In this document: positions 42,891 to 52,323 of the stretch, one piece after another | Numbering within the stretch: the first letter of the stretch is position 1 | Layout of the letters: each line of letters begins with the position of its first letter | Source of the DNA: Bradyrhizobium sp. | Lineage (GTDB): Bacteria > Pseudomonadota > Alphaproteobacteria > Rhizobiales > Xanthobacteraceae | Assembly: GCF_016219575.1 (NCBI RefSeq) | Contig: NZ_JACRMG010000008.1 | Coordinates: 37,618-101,617, forward strand | Reading direction: 5' to 3' | DNA length: 64,000 bases | Position numbers and translations under genes: made by a program | Notes under the pieces: generated by a model | Told to the model about the DNA's origin: nothing | The model's input: the letters and a program-made list of their open reading frames with translations, nothing else | Databases searched by the model: none

Positions 42891-45800
42891 ATCTCGGAAT
42901 TTCCGGCCGGCTCACCCGGGCGACGATCGCCTCGCCGCTGACGCCGTTGTTCCTGCTCGCTGCGCTTGCCGTCGGCCTCATCGCCGTCGTCGTGATCCCG
43001 CGCGAGGAGGAGCCGCAGATCAGCGTTCCCATGGTCGATATCCGCGTCAACGCCGACGGGCTGCGCGGACCCGACGCGGTCGAGCTCGTCACCAAGCCGC
43101 TGGAGTCCATCGTCAAGGGGATCGACGGCGTCGAGCACGTCTACAGCCAGACCGAAGACGACCGCGCGATGGTGACCGCGCGCTTCTTGGTCGGCACCAA
43201 GGCCGAGGACGCGATCCTTCGCGTTCACGAGAAGATTCGCGCCAATCTCGACCGCATCCCCGTCGGCATTCCGGAGCCCCTGATCGTCGGCCGCGGCATC
43301 AACGATGTCGCCGTGACGGTCCTGACGCTGTCGCCGAAGCCGGAAGCGGCGGAGCGCTGGACCGACAAGGATTTGTTCGAGCTTGCCGACAAGCTGCGTT
43401 CCGAACTGATGAAGGTGGACAGCATCGGGCTCACCTATATTTCCGGCGGAAGCGCTCAGCAGATCAGGGTCGAGCCGGACCCGGAGAAGCTGGCGCTGTT
43501 CGGCGTCACGCTGCAGCAGCTGGTCGGCAAGGTCAGGGACGCCAACCGTTCCTTCCTGGCGGGCCGGGTCCGCGATGCCGGCACGGTGCGCAACGTCGCC
43601 GCGGGTCAGACGCTCGGCGGCGTTCCCGACATCGGCCTCTTGTTGATCTCCACCCGTGACGGCCGGCCGGTCTACGTCAAGGATGTCGCCTCGGTCGTGA
43701 TCGGCCCGAGCGCGACCGAGCACCGGGTCTGGAACGACGCGCGCGAGGCGAAAGGACAATGGGCGCGGGCGCCCGCGGTGAGTCTCGCTTTGGCCAAGCG
43801 CGCCGGCGCCAATGCCGTCGTGGTCTCGGCCGATATCGCACAGCGACTCCAGGGGCTGAAATCCCGCCTGATTCCCGACGACGTCCAGGTCACGGTCACC
43901 CGCGACTATGGCGAGACCGCCAACGAGAAGGCGAACGAACTGCTGTTCCATCTCGGCCTGGCGACGATCTCGATCGTCGTGCTGATCGCGATTGCGATCG
44001 GCTGGCGCGAGGCGGTCGTGACCTTCGTGGTGATCCCGACGACGATCCTGCTGACGATGTTCGCGGCCAACCTGATGGGCTACACCATCAACCGCGTCAG
44101 CCTGTTCGCGCTGATCTTCTCGATCGGCATCCTCGTCGACGACGCCATCGTCGTGGTCGAGAACATCGCACGGCACTGGGCCATGCGCGACGCCAGGCCG
44201 CGCCTGCAGGCCACCATCGAGGCGGTCGCGGAAGTCGGCAACCCCACCATCGTCGCCACGCTCACGGTGGTCGCGGCACTGTTGCCGATGTTGTTCGTGT
44301 CGGGATTGATGGGCCCCTATATGGCCCCGATCCCGGCGAACGCCTCGGCGGCGATGCTGTTCTCTTTCTTCGTCGCCGTCGTGGTGGCGCCGTGGCTGAT
44401 GCTGCGCCTGGCGCCGAAGGGTGCGCCGGCTGCCGCGCACGCCGCGCACGGCCACGACGAAGGTATTCTCGGCCGCCTGTACCGGCGTGTCGCAAGCCCG
44501 ATTGTCAGCAGCAAGCGGTCGTCCTGGATATTCCTGCTCGGCGTCGGCATTGCCACGTTGCTGTCGATGACGCTGTTTGCGACGAAATCGGTCACGGTCA
44601 AGCTGCTGCCATTCGACAACAAGTCCGAAATCGCGGTCGTGGTCGATTTGCCGGAGGGCGCAAGCCTCGAGGCTACCGAGCGCACGCTGTTCGCGGCCGC
44701 TGAGATCGCGCGGCAATTGCCGGAGGTCACGTCGCTGCAATCCTATGCCGGTACGCCGGCGCCGTTCAATTTCAACGGCTTGGTGCGGCATTATTATCTG
44801 CGCGAACGGCCCGAATTGGGCGAAGTGCAGGTCAACCTCGCACCGCGCGGCGAACGCAAGCGCGCGAGCCACGACATCGCGCTCGACCTGCGGCAGCGGC
44901 TGAAGGCGCTCGACGTGCCGGCCGGCACCAGTATCAAGGTGGTCGAGGTGCCGCCAGGGCCGCCGGTGCTGGCGACGCTGCTCGCCGAGATCTACGGTCC
45001 CGATGCCGCGACGCGCCGTGCCGTCACGGGCGAGCTGAAGAAGATATTTGCCGAAGTGCCCTTCATCGTCGACATCGACGATTCCATCGGCGAGAAGCGG
45101 CCGCGGCTGCGGCTGTCGATCGACCAGGAGCGGCTGGAATTCTTCGGTGTCGAGCAGCGCGACGTCTACGATACCATCCAGGCGCTGTTCGGCGGCATCT
45201 CGATCGGCTACTCGCACCGCGGCGAGGACCGCAATCCGATCGAGATCGCGGTGCGCCTGCCGAAGCGGGGCCTGGTCTGGGACGAGGCACTGGCCTCGAC
45301 GCCCGTGCCGGCCAACACGCTGCCGGGAAGCAGGACCGTCGTGGAACTGGGCCAGGTGGTGAAGGCCACCATGGAAGACGGCACGCCGGCGATCTTCCGC
45401 CGCGACGGCCGCTTCGCCGACATGGTGATGGCGGAATTGGCCGGCCGTTACGAAGCGCCGCTGTACGGCATGCTGGCGGTCGCCGACCGCATCGACGCCC
45501 ATGATTGGGGCAAGCTGCCGAAGCCCGCGATCGGCCTGCATGGACAGCCCGCCGACGAGTCGCGTCCGACGCTGCTGTGGGACGGCGAATGGGAAATCAC
45601 CTACGTGACGTTCCGCGACATGGGCGCGGCCTTCGGCGCGGCAATCCTCGGCATCTATGTGCTTGTGGTAGCGCAGTTCGGCAGCTTCCGCCTGCCGCTG
45701 GTGATCCTGACGCCGATCCCGCTGACCCTGATCGGCATCCTGATCGGTCACTGGCTGCTGGGAGCGCCGTTCACCGCGACCTCGATGATCGGGTTCATCG

Positions 45801-46117
45801 CGCTGGCCGGCATCATCGTGCGCAATTCGATCCTGCTCGTGGACTTCATCCGCCACAGCGGCGCGGAAGGCCGGTCGCTGCGCGAGATCGTGCTCGAGGC
45901 CGGCGCGGTGCGCTTCAAGCCGATCCTGCTGACGGCATTGGCTGCCATGATCGGCGCTGCGACCATCCTGCTCGATCCGATCTTCCAGGGACTCGCGATC
46001 TCGCTGCTGTTCGGCCTCGCCTCGTCGACGCTGCTGACCGTGCTCGTGATCCCGGCCATCTACATAGCACTGCGTGCGCCTGCCGAGCCGCAACCCGCCG
46101 ACACCGGAACCACATGA
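42887..46117 (+). CDS. RND efflux transporter permease (AcrB/HAE-like)
   Basis: 1076-residue inner-membrane proton-driven pump. Twelve helices can be placed: the first (TPLFLLAALAVGLIAVVVI), TM2-6 at ~340-560, TM7 (SSWIFLLGVGIATLLSM) and TM8-12 at ~880-1060. The proton-relay Asp pair is intact in GILVDDAIVVVEN (TM4). Porter-domain motif IPREEEPQISVP at the start. Substrate unknown; not of the heavy-metal CzcA type by its start or by TM4. Start overlaps the adaptor stop, and stop overlaps the next start, so the three are coupled. Confidence 0.92.
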   Translation: MNLGISGRLTRATIASPLTPLFLLAALAVGLIAVVVIPREEEPQISVPMVDIRVNADGLRGPDAVELVTKPLESIVKGIDGVEHVYSQTEDDRAMVTARFLVGTKAEDAILRVHEKIRANLDRIPVGIPEPLIVGRGINDVAVTVLTLSPKPEAAERWTDKDLFELADKLRSELMKVDSIGLTYISGGSAQQIRVEPDPEKLALFGVTLQQLVGKVRDANRSFLAGRVRDAGTVRNVAAGQTLGGVPDIGLLLISTRDGRPVYVKDVASVVIGPSATEHRVWNDAREAKGQWARAPAVSLALAKRAGANAVVVSADIAQRLQGLKSRLIPDDVQVTVTRDYGETANEKANELLFHLGLATISIVVLIAIAIGWREAVVTFVVIPTTILLTMFAANLMGYTINRVSLFALIFSIGILVDDAIVVVENIARHWAMRDARPRLQATIEAVAEVGNPTIVATLTVVAALLPMLFVSGLMGPYMAPIPANASAAMLFSFFVAVVVAPWLMLRLAPKGAPAAAHAAHGHDEGILGRLYRRVASPIVSSKRSSWIFLLGVGIATLLSMTLFATKSVTVKLLPFDNKSEIAVVVDLPEGASLEATERTLFAAAEIARQLPEVTSLQSYAGTPAPFNFNGLVRHYYLRERPELGEVQVNLAPRGERKRASHDIALDLRQRLKALDVPAGTSIKVVEVPPGPPVLATLLAEIYGPDAATRRAVTGELKKIFAEVPFIVDIDDSIGEKRPRLRLSIDQERLEFFGVEQRDVYDTIQALFGGISIGYSHRGEDRNPIEIAVRLPKRGLVWDEALASTPVPANTLPGSRTVVELGQVVKATMEDGTPAIFRRDGRFADMVMAELAGRYEAPLYGMLAVADRIDAHDWGKLPKPAIGLHGQPADESRPTLLWDGEWEITYVTFRDMGAAFGAAILGIYVLVVAQFGSFRLPLVILTPIPLTLIGILIGHWLLGAPFTATSMIGFIALAGIIVRNSILLVDFIRHSGAEGRSLREIVLEAGAVRFKPILLTALAAMIGAATILLDPIFQGLAISLLFGLASSTLLTVLVIPAIYIALRAPAEPQPADTGTT

Positions 46118-46128
46118 AGAGGAAGACG

Positions 46129-46488
46129 ATGGACAAGAATTACCCGGAAATCTGCAAGGAAATCACCGCCAACCTGCGCAAGCTGCGCAAGGACATCCCC
46201 GACACCATGCAGGGCTTCTCCGCGATGGCGCAGGCTGCGACCCGCGACGGCGCGCTGGACAAGAAGACCAAGGAGCTGATCGCGCTCGCGATCGGCGTCG
46301 CCGCGCATTGCGACGGTTGCATCGGCTTTCATGCCGAGGCTCTCGTCAAGCTGGGTGCCACGCGCCAGGAGGTCGAGGAGGCGCTCGGCATGGCCGTCTA
46401 CATGGGCGGCGGTCCCTCGCTGATGTACGCCGCCGGTGCGATCGCCGCGTTCGAACAGTTCGAGAAGCAGCTGAGCGCCGCCGCCTGA
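46129..46488 (+). CDS. AhpD-like carboxymuconolactone decarboxylase family protein
   Basis: 119 residues, cytoplasmic, all-helical. Carries the AhpD catalytic motif CDGCIGFH (C-x2-C-x3-H) after ELIALAIGVAAH, which in AhpD-type proteins gives thiol-dependent peroxidase or thiol-exchange activity. The ATG at 46129 follows AAGAGGA; an alternative ATG at 46114 overlaps the RND stop and would add five residues. Last gene of the rightward SqrR-linked set; consistent with a thiol-redox theme. Confidence 0.85.
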   Translation: MDKNYPEICKEITANLRKLRKDIPDTMQGFSAMAQAATRDGALDKKTKELIALAIGVAAHCDGCIGFHAEALVKLGATRQEVEEALGMAVYMGGGPSLMYAAGAIAAFEQFEKQLSAAA

Positions 46489-46497
46489 GCCTGTGCT

Positions 46498-49224
46498 TTA
46501 GGCGATGGCCTTTTCGGGCGTTCGCTTCGCCGCCATGAACTGCTCGAACTGCTCTTCCAGCGCCGCGACCGGCATCGGCTTGCCGAAGAAATAGCCCTGG
46601 CCTTCCTCGCAGCCCATGGTCGCGAGCAGTTCCGCGGTGGCGCGGTTCTCGATGCCTTCGGCGATCACGGAAAGCCCGAGCTGCTTGCCGAGGGAGATGG
46701 TCGAGGAGACGATGGCGGCGTCGTCGGAATCGGTCAGCAGGTCGCGCACGAAGGAGCGGTCGATCTTGAGCCCGTCGAGCGGGAATTTCTTCAGGTAGCT
46801 CAGGCTCGCAAATCCCGTGCCGAAATCGTCGAACACCAGGCGCACGCCGAGCTTCTGGATGCGCAGGAAGGTATCGAGCACGCGCTGCTCGTCGGTGAGC
46901 AGGATGTCTTCGGTGACTTCCAGTTCGATCAGCGACGGCGTGACGCCGGTCGCCGCCAGCACCTCGGCGACAGTCCTTGCGAGGTCGCCGGATTGCAACT
47001 GTGACGGCGACAGGTTGATGCCGACGCGCAGGGGGTGGCCTGCGCGTTCCCAGGCGCGCGCCTGCCGGCAGGCCGTCTGCAACACCCAATCGGCGATGCG
47101 ATCCGAAATTCCCGAGCTGTTGACGACGGACATGAATTCGCCGGGCGGGATCAGGCCGCGCACCGGATGATGCCAGCGGATCAGCGCCTCGGCGCCGACC
47201 AGCCCGATGTCGCCGAGATGCACCTGCGGCTGGTAGAACAGCTCGAATTCGCCGCGTTCGGCGGCATGCGCCAGTTCGTGTTCCAGCGTCAGACGCTGCT
47301 CCAGTTCCTGCCGGATCGAGTTCTCGAAGGCGACATAGCCGCCGCGCTTGATTGCCTTGGCGCGGTAGAAGGCAATGTGGCTGTTGCTGAGCAGTTCATC
47401 CGCGGTGCGGCCGCCGGCGGGATACACCGCGGCCCCGATCGAGACCTTGACGCGATACGGCCGCGTCGCTGCCTGCACCGGCTCGTCGAAGGCACGGCGA
47501 ATGCGCTCCGCAAGGGCGGCTACACTTTCGGCCATGTCGGCGCAGCAGTACGCCAGGGCGAATTCGTCGCCGGAGAGGCGCGCAACAATGGCGTTGCTGC
47601 CGACATGCAGCTTCAGCCGCTCGGCGACCGCGCGCAGCACCAGGTCGCCATTGGCATGGCCCAGCGTGTCGTTGATCCGCTGGAACCCGTCGAGGCCGAC
47701 CACCAGCAGCGCAAGCTCGCCGCCTTCGGCTTCGGCGCGCGCAATCATCGCCGCCAGCCTGGCATCGAGCGTATTCCGGTTGGCCAGTCCCGTCAGCGTA
47801 TCGTGCTCGGCGAGATAGCGGATCCTCTCCGCCTCGCGCTTGCGCACGGAGATGTCGCGCAGGATCGCGCCATATTGATAGCCTTCGGTGCCTTGCCAGC
47901 CGGAGAAGCTGGCTTCGACCGGGAATACCTCGCCGTTGCTGCGCCGGCCGTCGAACTCGATGACGGTGCCGGGCGAATGACGGGCGGCTTCGCTGATCGA
48001 CAATGCGTTGCCGCTGCCGGCGCAGATCGCCTCGAACGGCTTTCCGATCATGTCCTCGGCGCGATAGCCGAACATTGCGTCCGCGCCGGTGTTCCAGACC
48101 GTGATCAGGTAGTTGGCGTCGGTGCAGATCAGCCCGTCGCCGAGCGACATCGCGATGCGCTGGAAACGGCTCTCGGCGACGCGACCGAGCAGGGCGCGGA
48201 TGTCGATTTCGTCGAGCGCGACGGCAGTGATGTAGACTACGATGGCGATGTGGAACAGCGCGGTGTCGAGTACGAGCGGGTAATTGGCCTGCAGCACGAA
48301 GCCGGCCGCCTCGATTGCAACCGCTGAGACGACGAGAGCCGCTGCGCGCGCGCCGGCAGAGAAGCGGCGCCAGGTCAGGAACATCGCCAGCGCCAGCAGC
48401 AACAGGCCGGCAGAAGTCACGGTAGCGGAGGTCCAGTGCAGCACGCGGCCCTGCAGGATCGATTCGGCCGCAACCGCCTGCAGCACCGGTCCGGCGACGA
48501 TGCCGCCATTCGGCGTGGAGAAGCGGTCGCCGAGCTCGAGCGCGGTGCCGCCGACGATGACCTTCCTGCCCTTCAGCCGCTTCAGCGTCGCCTCGTCGCC
48601 GCGCAGCACGTCGATGAAGGAAACTTTCGGGATCGTCGCGGAGCGGATGCTGAAGTCGATCAGGAAGGAGGGGCTGTTGGCGTCGAACTGCCCGGCGAGC
48701 ACGGCGCCCATCGAGGGCAGGAATTCGGCGTCGAGTTTCTGGCCGAAAGTATAGCGGCGCACCAGCCCGTCCGGCTCGACCGCGACGTTGACGACCGCCG
48801 TCCAGGCCTGGTCGCGGAACTGCGGCAGCGGGCGATTGAAATAGGTGGTGCCGTCGGCGCCAGGCTGCTTGAAGGCGGGCAGCACGGTCGATCCGCCGGC
48901 GCCGCGCAACGCCTCGACGAAGGCGCGGTCGGACGCCGGATCCGAAGGTGTGGAGAAATCGACGTCGAAGGCGACGTCGTTGATCCCGGCGGCATCGAGC
49001 CGCTGCAGAAGTTCGGCATGAAGCCGGCGCGGCCAGGGCCAGACGCCGATCCGCTCGATCGAGGGGGCATCGATGGCGATCACGACGACATCGCCGGTCG
49101 CCGCACGCGACTGCCATGCGAAGCGCAGATCGGCCAGCACGTTGCGCACCGTGCCCGGCCAGTTGGTCAGGAGTGCGATCGCCAGCACGACTGCGACCAA
49201 GATGTGCGGTCGATAGTTCTTCAC
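46498..49224 (-). CDS. CHASE2-PAS-GGDEF-EAL c-di-GMP signalling protein
   Basis: 908-residue membrane receptor. CHASE2 extracellular domain after one helix (DVVVIAIDAPSIERIGVWPWPRRLHAELL...), three helices (~275-345), PAS (~350-460, TVWNTGADAMFGYRAEDM), GGDEF (SGDEF in ARLSGDEFALAYC, with GLANRNTLDARL) and EAL (GAEALIRWHHP, EVTEDILL, DDFGTGFASL). Both catalytic signatures look intact. The start is GTG at 49224 with GGGGGAC upstream. It lies 50 bases after fecR on the same strand; FecR and CHASE2 proteins are often paired, suggesting a shared signal. Confidence 0.9.
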   Translation of the reverse strand: MKNYRPHILVAVVLAIALLTNWPGTVRNVLADLRFAWQSRAATGDVVVIAIDAPSIERIGVWPWPRRLHAELLQRLDAAGINDVAFDVDFSTPSDPASDRAFVEALRGAGGSTVLPAFKQPGADGTTYFNRPLPQFRDQAWTAVVNVAVEPDGLVRRYTFGQKLDAEFLPSMGAVLAGQFDANSPSFLIDFSIRSATIPKVSFIDVLRGDEATLKRLKGRKVIVGGTALELGDRFSTPNGGIVAGPVLQAVAAESILQGRVLHWTSATVTSAGLLLLALAMFLTWRRFSAGARAAALVVSAVAIEAAGFVLQANYPLVLDTALFHIAIVVYITAVALDEIDIRALLGRVAESRFQRIAMSLGDGLICTDANYLITVWNTGADAMFGYRAEDMIGKPFEAICAGSGNALSISEAARHSPGTVIEFDGRRSNGEVFPVEASFSGWQGTEGYQYGAILRDISVRKREAERIRYLAEHDTLTGLANRNTLDARLAAMIARAEAEGGELALLVVGLDGFQRINDTLGHANGDLVLRAVAERLKLHVGSNAIVARLSGDEFALAYCCADMAESVAALAERIRRAFDEPVQAATRPYRVKVSIGAAVYPAGGRTADELLSNSHIAFYRAKAIKRGGYVAFENSIRQELEQRLTLEHELAHAAERGEFELFYQPQVHLGDIGLVGAEALIRWHHPVRGLIPPGEFMSVVNSSGISDRIADWVLQTACRQARAWERAGHPLRVGINLSPSQLQSGDLARTVAEVLAATGVTPSLIELEVTEDILLTDEQRVLDTFLRIQKLGVRLVFDDFGTGFASLSYLKKFPLDGLKIDRSFVRDLLTDSDDAAIVSSTISLGKQLGLSVIAEGIENRATAELLATMGCEEGQGYFFGKPMPVAALEEQFEQFMAAKRTPEKAIA

Positions 49225-49274
49225 CTTGTCCCCCGTCCCCCGTGCGGCGAGTTCAGTTCGCCGCGCGTCCTCTG

Positions 49275-50378
49275 CTACTTCTTGCGGCCGTTTCCGTTGC
49301 CGTTATTGCCGTTGCCGTGGTTGCCGTTGTTTCCGTTATTGCCGTTTCCGTTGCCGTTGTTGCCATTGCCATTGCCATTGCCATTGCCGCCGCCGGTGCC
49401 GGAGCCCACGACGGCCGCAACGGTCGACGACACGGACGATGCGGCTGCGCCGGCTGCGCCGCCGCCGTTGCCGTTGCCGGAACTCTGGCCGGTACTGCCG
49501 TTCGATCCGCTATCGCCGGAGCCCCACACGGTTGCGGTATCGCGATTGGCGGCGCTTCGCATGCCCGGCGCTGCGCCGGAATTGCGCGCAAGTCCATGCG
49601 TCACGCGGTGGACGTTCACCTTCACCTCGCCGAGCGAGGACGAAATCCGCGTCACGCCGGGCTTGGGTGCGCCGGCTCCGTGGCGATGCGGCTGCAGCGA
49701 TGCCGAGCCGGGCTTGTTGGGTGCGGAGAGGCCGTTGCGCGGCACGGGCACGCGATCGATGGTGGAAGCGCGCGGCTGGCCATGCTGGATCGGCTGCAGC
49801 GTGCCGGCGCCGCCGAGCGAGAGGCCGGCATTGCCGTGCGAGAATGCGGTGGCGTGCTGGCCGGGCATGATCTGCGCAATCTGGCCCGTCTTGAAGTCGG
49901 CAACCTCGACCTGGCCGCGGACGACGTCGACGGTCGCGCCGGAGGCGTTCACCGTGACGCGGAACTGCGTGCCCTTGACGACGGCGGCGAGGTAGGGGGT
50001 CTCGACCTCGAAATGCCTGACATTCTTCTTCTCGACCTCGAGCAGGATCGAGCCCGCCTGCTGCTTGATGGTGGTCGACAGTCCTTCCTTCTTTTCCTGG
50101 GGCAGGGCGACCACCGTGTTCGGCGCAATCAGGATGCTCTCCTCGCCGCGGGCGAGAAGCACGCGGCCGTTGCGTCCGGTGCGGATGGTGTCGCCCGGCT
50201 TGAGCACCTCGTCGGTTTTCACCGAGGCCTGCTGCACACCCGATGTACTGCCCATCCAGACGTCGCCGGAAGACTTCTTCACCGACCAGGTGCCGTCATC
50301 GGCAGCGAAGGCGGTCGACGCGACGACCATGGCAATCGCGGTCGCGAAGGCACGAGAAATTCCGATTGCGTTACGCAT
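49275..50378 (-). CDS. FecR domain exported protein with Gly/Asn repeat tail
   Basis: 367 residues with signal peptide (ATAIAMVVASTAFAAD, cut near residue 26) and a FecR domain (~40-170: DEVLKPGDTIRTGRNGRVLLARGEESILIAPNTVVAL, then FEVETPYLAAVVKGTQFRV). A His/Ser-rich linker follows and a C-terminal tract of Gly-Asn repeats (GNGNGNGNNGNGNG...) ending NGRKK. The FecR domain usually senses or binds in the periplasm. First gene of fecR-CHASE2; divergent from the TpsB transporter. The repeat tail is encoded by hexamer repeats. Confidence 0.82.
   Translation of the reverse strand: MRNAIGISRAFATAIAMVVASTAFAADDGTWSVKKSSGDVWMGSTSGVQQASVKTDEVLKPGDTIRTGRNGRVLLARGEESILIAPNTVVALPQEKKEGLSTTIKQQAGSILLEVEKKNVRHFEVETPYLAAVVKGTQFRVTVNASGATVDVVRGQVEVADFKTGQIAQIMPGQHATAFSHGNAGLSLGGAGTLQPIQHGQPRASTIDRVPVPRNGLSAPNKPGSASLQPHRHGAGAPKPGVTRISSSLGEVKVNVHRVTHGLARNSGAAPGMRSAANRDTATVWGSGDSGSNGSTGQSSGNGNGGGAAGAAASSVSSTVAAVVGSGTGGGNGNGNGNGNNGNGNGNNGNNGNHGNGNNGNGNGRKK
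49285..49400 (-). repeat. Hexamer repeat tract coding for the FecR Gly/Asn tail
   Basis: Imperfect period-6/3 repeats of CCGTTG/CCATTG on the plus strand, including four perfect CCATTG copies at 49363-49386. A multiple of three, so length change would keep the frame. Confidence 0.7.
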
Positions 50379-50508
50379 GACACTTTCCCTCAGCCTGAAA
50401 ATTCGAGGTTCAGCCTAGGAGGAAAGTTTCAAAATTGAGTGAGTTGGAACTGCCTTTTGGCGCGCGAGTCTTTAACGGTTCATTGACCATAAAAAACTAT
50501 TAAGAATC

Positions 50509-52269
50509 ATGGGCCTGAGGATCAATGAGGATCGAGCTGCGTCGTCTCCGTGGAACTACGGAGCTGCGTTCGCTTTTGTGCTCGGCCTGTTCGCTCTTTC
50601 GGTATCGGCGCACGCCCAGCAAGGCGGTTCGCCCGGCTTCGATGTCCGGCAGACGGAGCGGCGTTTTGAAGCGCAGGAATCTGAACAGGGCTCCGATGGC
50701 CGGCGCGGCGTCGCGGTACCGCGTGTCGCACGATCGGAGGCAGCAGCCGATCCGACACCGCTGTTCGTGCTGCTTAACATTTCGTTAACCGGTGCAAACG
50801 CGATCGCGCCTGCCCAGCTCGCCGGGGCATGGCACCCCTTTATCGGCAAGAAGGTGTCGCAGGCCGACCTCGCGAAGATCGCGACCGGGATCGGCGACAT
50901 CTACCGCGCGGCCGGCTTTCACCTCAGCCGCGCCATCGTGCCGCCGCAGGACATTGCAGGCGGCTCGGTCCGCATCCAGGTCATCGAAGGTGCAATCACC
51001 GATGTCGAGCTGAAAGGCGACGGCGCCGGGCAGTTCGGCATCCGTGCGCTGCTCCATCCCGTCCTGGCAGAACATCCGTCGCGGTTCGTAACGCTGGAGC
51101 GCCAGTTGATGATGGTCAACGCGCGGCCCGGCGTGCGCATCACCGACACCCAGCTCGAGGAGATCGGCACGGCGAGCGGACATTTCCGCCTCGTGCTCTC
51201 TGTCAAGACCTGGCATGTCTATGCGTTTCTCGGCGTCGACAATCTCGGCTCGTCCGCGGTGGGGCCGTGGCAGAGCTATGCGACCGCGGCCTACAATTCC
51301 CTGATCGCGCCGGGCGACACGCTCGCGCTCAATCTCTCCACCACGCCCGGCGACCCGCGCCAGCTGCGCTTTGCGCGGCTGTCCTACGACACGCCTGTCG
51401 GCATCGACGGCCTGCGCATCGGCGCCTCCGGCCTCTACAGCGAGGTCTGGCCCGGCGACTGGCGCAGGCTTTTTTCCGACAACACCAAGACGGAGGCGTT
51501 CGAGCTGCGCGCCAGCATCATTCCGCTGCAGTCGCAGAAGCAGACCCTGACGCTGACATTGGCTGCGGGTTTTTCCAACGTGTCGGAGCGCGACTTCTTC
51601 GGGCCCTGGTACTATGACGCCATCCGCACCGTCAGCCTGAACGCGGATTATCGCCTGCAGGACAGTTTCGGCGGCACCAACTATCTCACCGTGAACTGGC
51701 GGCAGGGCCTCGACGTGCTCGGCGCTTCCGACAAGAGCGATGCCTGGACCTCGGTGTGGGGCGCCTCGCCGAAATTCTCGGCGCTGAATTTCTGGTTCAC
51801 GCGCTACCAGACGATCAACGATTCGTTCTCGGTGAAGCTCGCTTCCGCCGGCCAGGTGGCTTCGGGTCCGATGTATCTGTCGCAGCAATTCTATCTCGGC
51901 GGCCTGGCCTTCGGCCGCGGCTACGGTGCGGCCGAGATCAGCGGCGACAACGGCATCGCCGGCTCGCTGGAGCTGCGCTACGACCGCAAGCTGAACTACC
52001 AGTACTGGAGCGGCTTCCAGCTCTACAGCTTCGTCGACAGCGGGCTCGTGTGGTGGGACGGCCTGCGTCCGTGGGACGGCACCGCGCTGACCTCGGCGGG
52101 CGGCGGCGTGCGCCTGTTCCTCGTCGGCGACCTGCAGGCCGATCTCGGCGTCGCCGTTCCGCTCGGCTACCGCGCGCCGGACAATTCGACGCGAAGCGCG
52201 CGCTTCCTGTTCACGCTGTCGAATGCGCTGAAACTTTGCCCCGAACGCGCAGCGACGCGCTGCCTGTAG
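50509..52269 (+). CDS. TpsB outer-membrane transporter (ShlB/FhaC/HecB family)
   Basis: 586 residues with a signal peptide (FAFVLGLFALSVSAHAQ), a POTRA_2 domain (~75-155: SQADLAKIATGIGDIYRAAGFHLSRAIVPPQDI, IQVIEGAITDVEL) and a 16-strand beta-barrel (~210-586) with the conserved LSYDTPVG-like strand and the RGYGAAEI/ELRYDRK motifs of the L6 loop region. Exports a large TpsA exoprotein in two-partner secretion, yet no TpsA gene is adjacent. Divergent from fecR-CHASE2. A terminator follows. Confidence 0.88.
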   Translation: MGLRINEDRAASSPWNYGAAFAFVLGLFALSVSAHAQQGGSPGFDVRQTERRFEAQESEQGSDGRRGVAVPRVARSEAAADPTPLFVLLNISLTGANAIAPAQLAGAWHPFIGKKVSQADLAKIATGIGDIYRAAGFHLSRAIVPPQDIAGGSVRIQVIEGAITDVELKGDGAGQFGIRALLHPVLAEHPSRFVTLERQLMMVNARPGVRITDTQLEEIGTASGHFRLVLSVKTWHVYAFLGVDNLGSSAVGPWQSYATAAYNSLIAPGDTLALNLSTTPGDPRQLRFARLSYDTPVGIDGLRIGASGLYSEVWPGDWRRLFSDNTKTEAFELRASIIPLQSQKQTLTLTLAAGFSNVSERDFFGPWYYDAIRTVSLNADYRLQDSFGGTNYLTVNWRQGLDVLGASDKSDAWTSVWGASPKFSALNFWFTRYQTINDSFSVKLASAGQVASGPMYLSQQFYLGGLAFGRGYGAAEISGDNGIAGSLELRYDRKLNYQYWSGFQLYSFVDSGLVWWDGLRPWDGTALTSAGGGVRLFLVGDLQADLGVAVPLGYRAPDNSTRSARFLFTLSNALKLCPERAATRCL

Positions 52270-52284
52270 CTCGAAGCAAGGAGA

Positions 52285-52309
52285 AAGCGCCGGGCAGGGC
52301 CCGGCGCTT
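52285..52309 (+). terminator. Hairpin after the TpsB gene
   Basis: AAGCGCCGGGC-AGG-GCCCGGCGCTT, perfect 11-3-11 stem followed by CCGTTGC, so only a weak T-tract. Could serve both convergent genes. Confidence 0.6.
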
Positions 52310-52323
52310 CCGTTGCTATCGGC

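Noticed and set aside
42752..46093. Very long minus-strand open frame opposite the RND permease
   Set aside because: Composition (Arg/Asp/His-rich) is that of an antisense shadow; the plus strand carries a full RND pump.
50472..50486. TTAA-N7-TTGA near-CtrA site before the TpsB gene
   Set aside because: One mismatch in the second half-site; too weak without other evidence.
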